Of a stretch of DNA of 64,000 bases, positions 34,159 through 42,358 are shown in pieces (position 1 is the stretch's first letter; each line of letters begins with the position of its first letter). The stretch comes from CAKKQX01 sp963734595 (GTDB lineage Bacteria; Pseudomonadota; Gammaproteobacteria; Burkholderiales; SG8-41): NCBI GenBank assembly GCA_963734595.1, contig CAVTHV010000035.1, positions 1-64,000 of the forward strand. Reading direction: 5' to 3'. The notes below the pieces were generated by a model. That model was not told the origin of the DNA. It worked only from the letters and a program-made list of their open reading frames with translations, and did not search any database. Position numbers and translations under genes: made by a program.

Positions 34159-35163
34159 ATGAAACGAGTTTACTTTGCAGGTTACGCAGCGGTTTGCGCC
34201 GTGGTGGCAGCGGCGGCACTGTTTGCCACGCCGGGCGCGGCGCAGGCGCAGGGCTGGAAACCGGACAAGCACGTGGAACTCATCGTGCCGACCGGCGCGG
34301 GCGGATCGCTCGACGCGACGGGGCGCACGATACAGCGCATCTGGGAAGCGGAGAAGCTGCTGGGCGGCGCGACGAGTTCGGTGGTCAACAAGCCGGGCGG
34401 CGGGCACGCGGTCGGCTACACCTACATGATGGAGCACAAGGCGGATCCGCATTATCTGTCGGTGACTTCGGGCACGCTGCTCACCGGGCATATCGTGGGC
34501 CGGCTCAAGATGACCTATACCGATGTCACGCCCATCGCCGTGCTGTACAGCGAGTACATCGCCTTTGCGGTGCGGGCTGATTCGCCCATCAAAGACGGGA
34601 AGGATCTGATCGCGGCGCTCAAGAAGGACCCGGGGGCGCTTTCGATCGCGATATCGAGCGCGCCGGGCGGCACCCATCACATCGCGATCGCCAGCGTGCT
34701 GAAAGCCGCCGGCATCGAGCCGAAGCTGGCGAAGGTGGTGGCGTTCGTCAATTCGAACGAGGCCGTGACCGCCGTGCTCGGCAAGCACGTCGATCTCGCG
34801 GTCGCGGGCACCACCAACGTCGTGGGGCAGATGCAGGCCGGCAATCTGCGCGTGATCGCCATTTCGGCGCCCAAGCGCGTGGTCGGGCCGCTCGCCTCCG
34901 TGCCGACGTGGGTGGAGCAGGGATATAACGCGACCTTCGACAACTGGCGCGGCATCATGGCCCCCAAAGGCATCACGCCGGAGCAGGCCGCGTTCTGGGC
35001 GGACACGCTGCGCAAGGTGACGAGCAGCGAGGAATTCCGCAAGGTCGCGGCGAAGCAGATGTGGACCGATATTTACATGGGCCCGAAGGAGGCGACCGAG
35101 TTCATGAAAAAAGATTACGAGCAACTGAAGGCCACGCTCATTTCGCTGGGCATGGTGAAGTAA
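34159..35163 (+). CDS. Bug/TctC-type periplasmic receptor, divergent
   Basis: 334 residues. Signal peptide VCAVVAAAALFATPGAAQAQ, mature part WKPDKHVELIVPTGAGGSLDATGRTIQRIWE, SSVVNKPGGGHAVGYTYMMEHKADPHYLSV. The usual R-P-D-G-Y-T is replaced by KADPHYL, so its ligand pocket may differ from the other three receptors here. ATG 34159 follows GAGGAGGATTGACG. It leads a run of same-strand genes (HIBADH, LVIVD, CobW, UGSC, partner) and could import their substrate. Confidence 0.9.
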   Translation: MKRVYFAGYAAVCAVVAAAALFATPGAAQAQGWKPDKHVELIVPTGAGGSLDATGRTIQRIWEAEKLLGGATSSVVNKPGGGHAVGYTYMMEHKADPHYLSVTSGTLLTGHIVGRLKMTYTDVTPIAVLYSEYIAFAVRADSPIKDGKDLIAALKKDPGALSIAISSAPGGTHHIAIASVLKAAGIEPKLAKVVAFVNSNEAVTAVLGKHVDLAVAGTTNVVGQMQAGNLRVIAISAPKRVVGPLASVPTWVEQGYNATFDNWRGIMAPKGITPEQAAFWADTLRKVTSSEEFRKVAAKQMWTDIYMGPKEATEFMKKDYEQLKATLISLGMVK

Positions 35164-35212
35164 TAACGGGGACGGGCGGCGCGGCCGCAACGGAAAATCG
35201 AGACGATCGGGC

Positions 35213-36187
35213 ATGAAGAGCAAAACAGCAAAGCAACCGGCGGCAGCGCGCTCCAACACGGTGCGCATTATCGGTCAGATCGGCCTTGGCATCATGGGCG
35301 GCGCCTTCGCCCGGCACTTGCTGGCCGCGGGTTTCGAGGTCGTCGGCTTCGACCTCGACCGCCGGCGGCGCGCGGAACTCGAGCAGAAGGGCGGGCGCAG
35401 CGCCGCGTCGTGCGCCGCGGTGGCGGCCCGGTGCGGCACGCTGATCACTTCGCTGCCCAGCGTCAAGGCCTGCGAAGCCGCGTTTTTCGGCAAGGACGGC
35501 ATCGCCGCCAAAGCGAAACGCGGCACGATCGTCATCGAAACCAGCACCATGCCGCTCGAATTCAAGCTCGATCTGCAAGAGCGCTGCGCGAAGCAAGGCA
35601 TCATCCTGCTCGACTGCACGATCAGCGGCACCGGCGCGCAGGCGGCGGCCAAGGACACGTCGGTTTATGCGAGCGGTGACGAGGCCGCGTTCAGGCGCTG
35701 CAAAGAGGTGTTCGCCGGCTTTGCGCGCAGCACGCATTATTGCGGTGCGTTCGGCAACGGCACCAAGCTCAAGTTCGTCGCCAATCTGCTGGTGACGATA
35801 CACAACCTGTCCGCCGCCGAGGCCGTCGTGCTGGGACTCAAGGCCGGCCTCGACCTCGAACTGCTCTACAAGGTGATCAAGGACGGGGCGGGCACGTCGC
35901 GCATGTTCGAAGTGCGCGCACCGATGATGATCGCCGACGACTACACCAAGGCGACGATGAAAGTCGATGTCTACCAGAAGGACATCGACATCATCGGCGG
36001 CTACGCGGCGAAGATCCATTGCCCGACGCCGCTGTTCGACGCCAGCAAGCAGTTTTACGCCGCGGCGCTGTCACAGGGCTACGCGCAGCAGGACACCGCA
36101 TCGATCTGTGCGGTGCTGGAACAGATGGCGGGCAATCCACGCCGCACCCGAATCACCCCCTCACGTAAAGGCAAGAAAACCAAATGA
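35213..36187 (+). CDS. HIBADH-family NAD(P)-dependent beta-hydroxyacid dehydrogenase
   Basis: 324 residues. Rossmann loop QIGLGIMGGAFARHLLAAGFEVVGFD, substrate loop LDCTISGTGAQAAAKD, and catalytic Lys region FGNGTKLKFVANLLVTIHNLS. The C-terminal helical domain runs to about 310, then a basic tail. The family oxidises 3-hydroxyisobutyrate, tartronate semialdehyde and similar compounds. Its stop overlaps the next gene's ATG by 4 bp (ATGA 36184-36187), so it is coupled with the LVIVD protein. Confidence 0.9.
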   Translation: MKSKTAKQPAAARSNTVRIIGQIGLGIMGGAFARHLLAAGFEVVGFDLDRRRRAELEQKGGRSAASCAAVAARCGTLITSLPSVKACEAAFFGKDGIAAKAKRGTIVIETSTMPLEFKLDLQERCAKQGIILLDCTISGTGAQAAAKDTSVYASGDEAAFRRCKEVFAGFARSTHYCGAFGNGTKLKFVANLLVTIHNLSAAEAVVLGLKAGLDLELLYKVIKDGAGTSRMFEVRAPMMIADDYTKATMKVDVYQKDIDIIGGYAAKIHCPTPLFDASKQFYAAALSQGYAQQDTASICAVLEQMAGNPRRTRITPSRKGKKTK

Positions 36188-37428
36188 GCACGACGCTGAC
36201 TCCCCAAGCACAGGCGGCGCAGACGCTGTCCTGGAACATGAAGCTGATCTCCCACAACGAACTCGCCGGTTTCGGCGGCATCGGCGAGGGCATCAACATG
36301 CAGGTCACCAACGACGGCCGGCGCATCCTGTGGCTCGCGCACGAGTCGGCGCCGAAGAATTTCACCGGCGTCGACGTGACCGACGTGAAGAATCCGAAGG
36401 TCGTGGTGCAGACGGATCTGCCGCATTCGGGCGTGCGCTCCAACTCGCTCGACGTCGTGGGCAACGTGATGGCGGTCGCGTACCAGACCAAGAAAACCGG
36501 TGACAAGCCGGCCGGTTTCGATCTGTTCGACATCAGCAAGCCCGAGACGCCAAAATTGATTTCGCATTTCGACGCCTCCGGCCCGCATTCGCGCGGCGCG
36601 CATTGCGTGTGGTTCGTCGACGGCGAATACGTCCATCTCACCGCGGGCTCCGCCGACTTCGAGCCGACCCATCCCAACGACTTCCAGTTCTACCGCATCA
36701 TCGACGTGCGCAATCCGTCCAAGCCGGTGGAGGCGGGACGCTGGTGGTACCCGGGCACGCACAAGGGCGATTCGGCGCCGCCGCCGCCGCGGCATCCGCG
36801 TTTCGACGGCGGTTACCGCCCGCACAACACCAACATTTATCCGCAGCGCCCGGACCGCGCCTACATCGGTTATCTCGATGCCGGCGCGGTGATCCTCGAC
36901 ATCAAGGACAAGGCGCACCCGAAGATGGTTGCGAACTGGCGCTTCTCGCCGCCGTTCAACGGCTTTACCCATACCGTGATGCCGTTGTTTGGGCGCGACC
37001 TGCTGATCGTGACCGACGAGTGCACCAAGGATGACGGGGAAGACTGGCCGAAACTGGGCTGGGTGGTGGATGCCCGGGTCGAGACCAACCTGGTTCCGGT
37101 GTCCACGCTGCCGCTGCCGCCGCACGAGACCTTCACCAAGCGCGGCGGCCGGTTCGGCGCGCACAATCTGCACGAGAACCTGCCGGGGCCGGCGTCTTTC
37201 CGCTCCGACAACATCGTGGTCGGCACCTTCTTCAACGGCGGCGTCCGCGCGTTCGACGTGTCGAATCAGTACCAGCCGAAGGAAATCGCCTATTTCGTGC
37301 CGGGCGCGCCCAAGCTCTCGCCGAAGGGCGCGATCCAGATCAACGACGTCTGGGTCGACGAGCGCGGCCTCATCTATACGGTGGACCGTTTCGGCGGCGG
37401 CCTGTACATCCTCGAGATGACCATCTGA
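36184..37428 (+). CDS. LVIVD-type beta-propeller protein
   Basis: 414 residues built from blades of the type GVDVTDVKNPKVV, GFDLFDISKPETPKLI, IIDVRNPSKPVEAG, VILDIKDKAHPKMV and RAFDVSNQYQPKEI, which fit the LVIVD repeat. It contains many His residues (HSRGAHCVW, PHNTNIYP, FTHTVMP, FGAHNLHENL), which could line a metal site. No signal peptide is visible, so it seems cytoplasmic. The function is unknown; coupling to the dehydrogenase and CobW genes suggests a metal-related enzyme or scaffold in that pathway (inference). Confidence 0.82.
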   Translation: MSTTLTPQAQAAQTLSWNMKLISHNELAGFGGIGEGINMQVTNDGRRILWLAHESAPKNFTGVDVTDVKNPKVVVQTDLPHSGVRSNSLDVVGNVMAVAYQTKKTGDKPAGFDLFDISKPETPKLISHFDASGPHSRGAHCVWFVDGEYVHLTAGSADFEPTHPNDFQFYRIIDVRNPSKPVEAGRWWYPGTHKGDSAPPPPRHPRFDGGYRPHNTNIYPQRPDRAYIGYLDAGAVILDIKDKAHPKMVANWRFSPPFNGFTHTVMPLFGRDLLIVTDECTKDDGEDWPKLGWVVDARVETNLVPVSTLPLPPHETFTKRGGRFGAHNLHENLPGPASFRSDNIVVGTFFNGGVRAFDVSNQYQPKEIAYFVPGAPKLSPKGAIQINDVWVDERGLIYTVDRFGGGLYILEMTI

Positions 37429-37429
37429 C

Positions 37430-38476
37430 GTGGGAATTCTGACTGAACCCGCGGCCCTGGGGCGTGATCCGCTTTCGGGCCGCATTCCGGTAAGCATCGT
37501 CACGGGCTTTCTCGGCTGCGGCAAGACCACGCTGATCAACCGCCTGCTCAAGCGCCCGGACATGAACCGGGTCGCGGTGATCATCAACGAGTTCGGCGAG
37601 CAGAGCATCGACAACGATCTGGTCGAGGTGTCCTCGGAACAGATGATGCTGCTCAACAACGGCTGCCTGTGCTGCGTGCTGCGCGGCGACCTGCAGGAAA
37701 CGCTGCGCGATCTTTTCATCAAGCGCCGCAACGGCGAGATCATCGATTTCGACCGGGTGGTGATCGAGACCACCGGGCTGGCGGATCCGGCGCCGGTGAT
37801 GCAGACGCTGATGACCGATACCATGCTGCAGGAGCAATACCGGCTCGACTGCGTCGTCACGCTCGCCGATGCGGTGAACGGCCTCGAGCAGATTGCGACC
37901 CAGCCCGAGCCGGTCAAGCAGGCGGCGCTTGCCGACCGGCTCGTGATTACCAAGTCCGATCTTGCTACTGCAGAACAGATTGCGGCGCTGGAAGCGCGCC
38001 TCGGCGAACTCAATCCGCAGGCTCCGCGCAAACTCGCCATCAACGGCGAGATCGAACTCGCGTTCCTGATCGACGTCGGGCTGCGCGGCACGCGTTCCAA
38101 ACTGGAGGACGTCGAACGCTGGATGGGCACCGATGACGAACACGGCGGACATGCGCACCGGCACGATTCCACGGTCGACTCGTTCTGCCTGCGTTTCGAA
38201 CGGCCTTTTACCTGGGCGTTATTTACGCAATGCATGGAAGTGCTGACCGCGTTGCGCGGCCCGGATCTGCTGCGCGTCAAAGGCCTGGTCAACGTGGAAG
38301 GGCATGCCGGGCCGCTGGTGGTGCAGGGCGTGCAGCATTTGTTCCATCCGCCGGTCGAACTCGAATCCTGGCCCAGCGCCGACCGGCAATCGCGGCTGGT
38401 ATTCATCACGCGCGGCATTCCGCGGGAGACCATCTCCAGTTTGTTTGCCGCGATCGCCGCGGTGGCGCCGCGCTGA
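37430..38476 (+). CDS. CobW/COG0523 G3E-family GTPase
   Basis: 348 residues. The P-loop GFLGCGKTTLINRLLKRP is followed by the metal-binding GCLCCVLRGDLQ (C-x-C-C), the D-x-x-G region VVIETTGLADPAP and TKSD for guanine. The C-terminal CobW domain starts near residue 240 after a His-rich stretch (DDEHGGHAHRHDST). These GTPases deliver metals such as zinc or cobalt to client proteins. GTG 37430 lies 1 bp after the LVIVD stop, so co-transcription is certain; the LVIVD protein or the downstream gene products are candidate clients. Confidence 0.92.
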   Translation: MGILTEPAALGRDPLSGRIPVSIVTGFLGCGKTTLINRLLKRPDMNRVAVIINEFGEQSIDNDLVEVSSEQMMLLNNGCLCCVLRGDLQETLRDLFIKRRNGEIIDFDRVVIETTGLADPAPVMQTLMTDTMLQEQYRLDCVVTLADAVNGLEQIATQPEPVKQAALADRLVITKSDLATAEQIAALEARLGELNPQAPRKLAINGEIELAFLIDVGLRGTRSKLEDVERWMGTDDEHGGHAHRHDSTVDSFCLRFERPFTWALFTQCMEVLTALRGPDLLRVKGLVNVEGHAGPLVVQGVQHLFHPPVELESWPSADRQSRLVFITRGIPRETISSLFAAIAAVAPR

Positions 38477-38549
38477 CGATATCCAATATAGTTCGTTGTT
38501 TATAAAGATATTTTTAATACATCGTGCGTAAGCGATGCGGGAGCAAGCA

Positions 38550-39089
38550 ATGACCAGGAACATCCTTCTCGTCGTACCGGAAGCGCCGGCCCCTGAATCA
38601 TCCGCGCCCATGGCCGAGCGCGGCATCGTCAAAGGCGGCATCCGTCTCGGCATACTCGACAACAGCAAGGGCAATGCCGACCACCTGCTCAAATTTCTGG
38701 TGGAAGGCGTGCGCGCCGCAATGCCGGTGGCTTCGGTGGTGTCGCTGCGCAAGGACAGCGTCAGCCTGCCGGCGCCGGCAGCAATCCTCGATCAGCTTGC
38801 AGCGGAGGCGGACTGCGTCGTCAGCGCAATGGCCGATTGAGGGTCCTGCACGTCGTGGAGTGTCCACGACATGGCAGAGCTCAGAAAGCGCGGCCTCGTG
38901 ACCGCCGTGATCTGTTCGGGTCCTTTCCTCAAGCTGGGCCAGGCCCAGGCGCGCGTGTTCGGCGTGCCTGATCTGCCGCTCATCGTGATCCCGCATCCGC
39001 TGGGCGGGATCTCGCTCGACGACGTCAAAGGCCGCGCCGGGGTGGCGATTCCCAAGGTCATCGACTTACTCAAGGAGCACATCCGATGA
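38550..39089 (+). CDS. UGSC-motif selenoprotein candidate (in-frame TGA at 38838)
   Basis: Read through TGA 38838-38840 as selenocysteine, the product is 179 residues with Sec97 in VSAMAD-U-GSCTSWSVHD. Upstream residues (MAERGIVKGGIRLGILDNSKGNADHLLKFLVEGV) and downstream residues (LRKRGLVTAVICSGPFLKLGQAQARVFG, then LIVIPHPLGGISLDDVKGRAGVAIPKVIDLL) stay in the same frame with even, protein-like composition. U-G-S-C resembles a redox C-x-x-C pair. I know a UGSC-type (seleno)protein family by name; membership is from motif memory, not a search. ATG 38550 follows GGGAG; ATG 38535 is possible. The stop overlaps the partner gene start. Confidence 0.85.
38841..38876 (+). promoter_or_regulatory. Candidate bacterial SECIS element
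   Basis: Just after TGA 38838-38840, GTCGTGG (38852-38858) pairs perfectly with CCACGAC (38864-38870) around loop AGTGT. Below a C.A mismatch, A-T, C-G, G-C and T-A pairs extend the stem (38847-38850 with 38872-38876, one bulged G). The loop starts 19 nt past the TGA and has G in its second position, the geometry expected for SelB recognition. It lies within the coding sequence, as bacterial SECIS elements do. Confidence 0.75.
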
Positions 39090-40201
39090 CCGATCTGATG
39101 CGGTTGCTCAAGGTCCCGGGCGCCAGCGTCGAGGCCGCCGACGATTTCGAGGCGGTCAACGCATTGTGCCGCGAGCGCGGCTGGAGCGACGGCCTGCCGG
39201 TCGTGCCGCCCACCGCCGAACGCGTGGAACAGATGCTCGCCTACTGCGACCGGCCGTGGGACGAGCCGGTGGCCGTGATTCCGCCGCGCTATGGCGCGGC
39301 GACGCCGCTGCGGCTCGCCGCCAACGCCGTGATGGCGGGCTGCCGGCCGGAATATTTCCCTCTCTTCATGCTCGCGATCGAGGCGATGTGCGAAGAGCCG
39401 TTCAACCTTTACGGCATCCAGGCCACGACCCATCTCTGCGCGCCGCTGATCATCGTCAACGGACCGGTAGCGGGGGAACTCGACATCAATTCCGGACACA
39501 ACGCGTTCGGGCCGGGCAGGCAAAGCAATGCGACGATAGGGCGCGCCGTGCGCCTTGCGCTCGTCAATATCGGCGGCGCGATCCCGGCTCTGGGCGACAT
39601 GTCCACGTTCGGCTCGCCGGCGAAATACAGCTACTGCGTGGCTGAGAACGAGGCAGGCAGCCCGTGGCAACCGCTGCACGTCGAGCGCGGCTTTCCCGCC
39701 GGCGCAAGCACGGTAACGGTGATCGGAGCCGAGTGTCCGCACAACATCAACGACCATGAAAGCCTGACTGCCGAAGGCATACTGACGACGATCGCCGGCA
39801 CCGTCGCGATCACCGGCACCAACGACGTGTTCTACAAGGCGGAGCCGGTGGTGGTCATGAGTCCGGAGCACGCGGGCACCGTGGCGGCGGGCGGATATTC
39901 GAAAGCCGACGCCAAGCGTTTTCTCTACGAGCACGCGCGCCTGCCGCTCGGTAAATTCTCGAAAGAGAATATCGAACGCCGCCTGCGGGTGAAGTTTCCC
40001 GAGCGATTTGCCAAGGCCGGAATGGATGCGCTCGTGCCGATGGTGCAGGACCCCGACGATTTCATGATCGTCGTGATCGGCGGCGCCGGCAAACACTCCG
40101 CCTTCATTCCGACGTTCGGTGCGACGCACGCGGTCACGCGTGCATTGAAATTGCGCGGCGGCCAGCTCGCGCCATCGGTCGAAGCGTTCCGGCGCAAGTA
40201 A
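39086..40201 (+). CDS. Conserved partner of the UGSC protein, function unknown
   Basis: 371 residues, no signal peptide or membrane span. Recurring features: RERGWSDGLPVVPPTAERVEQML near the N-terminus, ATPLRLAANAVMAGCRPEYFPLFM, LYGIQATTHLCAPLIIVNGP, GHNAFGPGRQSNATIGRAVRLALVNIGG, and the C-terminal DDFMIVVIGGAGKHSAFIPTFGA. Seven or so Cys are spread along it; two lie in conserved-looking contexts (AGCRPEY, TEHLC-like THLCAPL). Its ATG overlaps the UGSC stop (39086-39089), so the two proteins are made in step and probably form one complex. I cannot name an activity. Confidence 0.75.
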   Translation: MTDLMRLLKVPGASVEAADDFEAVNALCRERGWSDGLPVVPPTAERVEQMLAYCDRPWDEPVAVIPPRYGAATPLRLAANAVMAGCRPEYFPLFMLAIEAMCEEPFNLYGIQATTHLCAPLIIVNGPVAGELDINSGHNAFGPGRQSNATIGRAVRLALVNIGGAIPALGDMSTFGSPAKYSYCVAENEAGSPWQPLHVERGFPAGASTVTVIGAECPHNINDHESLTAEGILTTIAGTVAITGTNDVFYKAEPVVVMSPEHAGTVAAGGYSKADAKRFLYEHARLPLGKFSKENIERRLRVKFPERFAKAGMDALVPMVQDPDDFMIVVIGGAGKHSAFIPTFGATHAVTRALKLRGGQLAPSVEAFRRK

Positions 40202-40220
40202 GGCCGGCCTCGATTCCCGA

Positions 40221-40415
40221 TTACCGGGCGTTTGCCCTCGGCAGCTTGGCCTGCGCGGGCTTGAAGACATAGCCCTCGCTTTCCGCGTTGGCGAGACAGC
40301 CTTCGTATTCTTTATAGGCCACGCTGGATTCAGCAAGGACTGCCCGGTCCGCTGCGAGGCGCTGCCATCTCCACTGCTGGTCCGGATCCACGTAAAAACG
40401 CCAGATCGATCTCAT
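40221..40415 (-). CDS. Small conserved hypothetical protein
   Basis: 64 residues: MRSIWRFYVDPDQQWRWQRL, then SSVAYKEYEGCLANAESEGYVFKPAQ. ATG 40415 is preferred because AAGGAGG lies 11 bp upstream; a TTG at 40424 would be too close to it. The aromatic N-terminus and a single Cys are notable. It converges on the UGSC partner gene. Function unknown. Confidence 0.6.
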   Translation of the reverse strand: MRSIWRFYVDPDQQWRWQRLAADRAVLAESSVAYKEYEGCLANAESEGYVFKPAQAKLPRANAR

Positions 40416-40495
40416 TGATATCAATTCCTCCTTGTTCCACTATACGCCGAACCGCTTGCCGCGTATCGCAGACCGGCCCCGGAGGATTGTGCCGG

Positions 40496-41378
40496 TCATA
40501 GATTCGCCAGGCTTTCGTAGAATGAAATGATGTCGGAACTGTCCCATTCGCCGCGGCCTTTGCAGATCTCGGAGGCGAGCGCCTGCGCGTTCAGGCTGAT
40601 GAGCGGGAGCGGACAGTCGAGGCGGGCGCCGAGCGCCAACATCAGCCGCACGTCCTTGTAATGGGTCGACAGGTAACCGGCGGGCGGCAGGAACCGCTTC
40701 TCGACCATGCGGTAGCCTTTTTGATCCATGGCCTTGGAGAAGGCCGCCGATTTCTTGAGCACTTCCAGCGTCTGCAACTGGTCGAGCCCGGCTTTTTTCG
40801 CGAGCGTGAGGCCCTCGGCCAGCGCCATGCGGTTCAACGACAGCACCAGATTGACCACGAGCTTGATCGCCGCGCCTTTGCCGTTGCCTCCCATGTACAC
40901 CCATTCGCGTCCCATCGCAGCGAAGAGCGGCACGCATTGCTCGTAGACTGCCTTGCTGCCGCCGACCATGAAAATCGTGTCCTTCGCCGCGCACATTTCG
41001 CTGGTGCCGCTGATCGTGGCATCCAGCATCTCGATGCCTTTCTCCCGCAGCTGCGCGGCGAGTTCCTCCGACATCATGGGGTCCGCCGTCGAGCAATCGA
41101 TGACGATGAGGCCTTTCCGTCCGTTTTCGAAAAGCTTGCAGGGTGTCCCGCGCGACGGCTTGCACCACCGATGAATCGGGCAGGGACAGGATGATCACGT
41201 CGACCTGGGACGGAATCTGGTCAGGCGAGTCCGCTTTCTTTCCGCCCGCTTGAACAATTGCGTCGACTTTGGCCGGGTCGGTGTCGTGCGCCGTCACCGA
41301 AAAGCCGGCGGCGAGCAGGTGCCGGGCCAGCCAGCCTCCCATCAGTCCCACGCCGACGAATCCCACTCTTTTCTGCAT
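40496..41378 (-). CDS. HIBADH-family dehydrogenase (frameshifted)
   Basis: ATG 41378 gives KRVGFVGVGLMGGWLARHLLAAGFSVTAHD, the Rossmann domain. A break near 41143 (removing one C yields LKLFENGRKGLIVIDCSTADP) leads to MLDATISGTSEMCAAKD and the catalytic Lys region NGKGAAIKLVVNLVLSLN, stop at 40496. All catalytic parts are present. It resembles the HIBADH member at 35.2 kb and may process a related beta-hydroxyacid. Transcribed against the UGSC cluster. Confidence 0.85.
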
Positions 41379-41605
41379 TGCTTCCTCCCGGTCTGAAATC
41401 GAACAGCTCCCTTCATCCACGGACGTGAAGTTTTCAATGCCAGCCGCGCGATGCTCTCTCGAGCTGTCTTATGGAAAGTTTAAGTCACATTTAAGTTTCC
41501 CACACTAGTTTAATGGGCACGTGCACGTTCGAACGGCAGCAGTAGCCAAACCACGGACCGGCCGTCGTGAACATCGTGCGAGCAATGCTTAAAGGAGAAA
41601 CGTCA
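41379..41605. other. Divergent promoter region, no gene
   Basis: 227 bp between the minus-strand dehydrogenase and plus-strand genes. It includes an AT-rich stretch (41470-41515) and the short palindrome GGGCACGTGCACG near 41515. No ORF is supported. Confidence 0.4.
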
Positions 41606-41749
41606 ATGAAACAGCTTAACAACGAAATCGCCGGGCCCGCTTTGGTTTCCGCATGGACATGCGCGCCGGCCTCTTTCCTCTTTGCCGTTCTTGGAATCGT
41701 AAAGACCGGCCGCAGCGCGAAAAGCGGGATGGCCCCGGATAGTCAATAG
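41606..41749 (+). CDS. Possible small protein (47 residues)
   Basis: ATG 41606 follows AAAGGAG with 8-bp spacing, a good start signal. The product has one hydrophobic segment (APASFLFAVLGIV) and no recognised family. It ends 28 bp before the TerB-like gene. Existence is uncertain. Confidence 0.35.
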   Translation: MKQLNNEIAGPALVSAWTCAPASFLFAVLGIVKTGRSAKSGMAPDSQ

Positions 41750-41776
41750 TCCGCCATACGGCAACGCCAAAACGAA

Positions 41777-42301
41777 TTGACCGGCGCCGTGAACAATACC
41801 CCGCAAAGCGCGCTCAGCTGGATCATTGGGGCGATCGGACGGTGGGTCGATGTGGTCTTCCCCAGCGCCCAGACCACTGAGCAAAACGAGAGGCTCGCGT
41901 TGCGTCGCGCGTGTTGTGGGCTGCTCTTCGAAGTCGCGCGACTCGAATCCGAACATCCCGCCCTTAAACGCGCAGTTGTGGCACAAATACTCGCCGAAAT
42001 ATTCTCCATGCGGCCCGACGAAACGGCGGCGTTGACCGCGGCCTGCGATAGCAAAACAGACCGTTACACATCTTATTTCGCCCCGGTCGCGCTGATCAAC
42101 AAGCGCTGGTCGCCGCAGCAAAAGGTGCAGCTCGTCGAACACCTTTGGCGCGTGGCCTTGGCTGATGGCACTCTGGACATGTACGAAGAGCACCTCGTGC
42201 GCAAACTCGCCGATTTGCTCTACGTTTCACATACGGATTTCATCCTGGCCAAGCACCGCGCGCTGGGCTACAGCAATCGGGTATATGGCGACAAGGCGTA
42301 G
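41777..42301 (+). CDS. TerB-like (tellurite resistance TerB fold) protein
   Basis: Up to 174 residues, all helical. LRRACCGLLFEVARLESEHPALKRAVVAQILAEIFSM and LVEHLWRVALADGTLDMYEEHLVRKLADLLYVSHTDFILAK fit the TerB fold, in which acidic residues (here DGTLDMYEE) can bind metal. TTG 41777 or GTG 41789 are possible starts; no ATG is available. The role is unknown; family members occur in stress-response complexes. It lies 57 bp before the M16 peptidase. Confidence 0.78.
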   Translation: MTGAVNNTPQSALSWIIGAIGRWVDVVFPSAQTTEQNERLALRRACCGLLFEVARLESEHPALKRAVVAQILAEIFSMRPDETAALTAACDSKTDRYTSYFAPVALINKRWSPQQKVQLVEHLWRVALADGTLDMYEEHLVRKLADLLYVSHTDFILAKHRALGYSNRVYGDKA

Positions 42302-42358
42302 GCGGACACCCGGGGATCGCCGCCGTTAGAGAGATTTTTGTTGGAATAGGGGTTATGA

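Noticed and set aside
36079..38433. A 784-codon open frame on the minus strand opposite the LVIVD and CobW genes
   Set aside because: It is antisense to two genes with clear motifs, has no recognisable domain and a composition expected from high-GC shadow frames.
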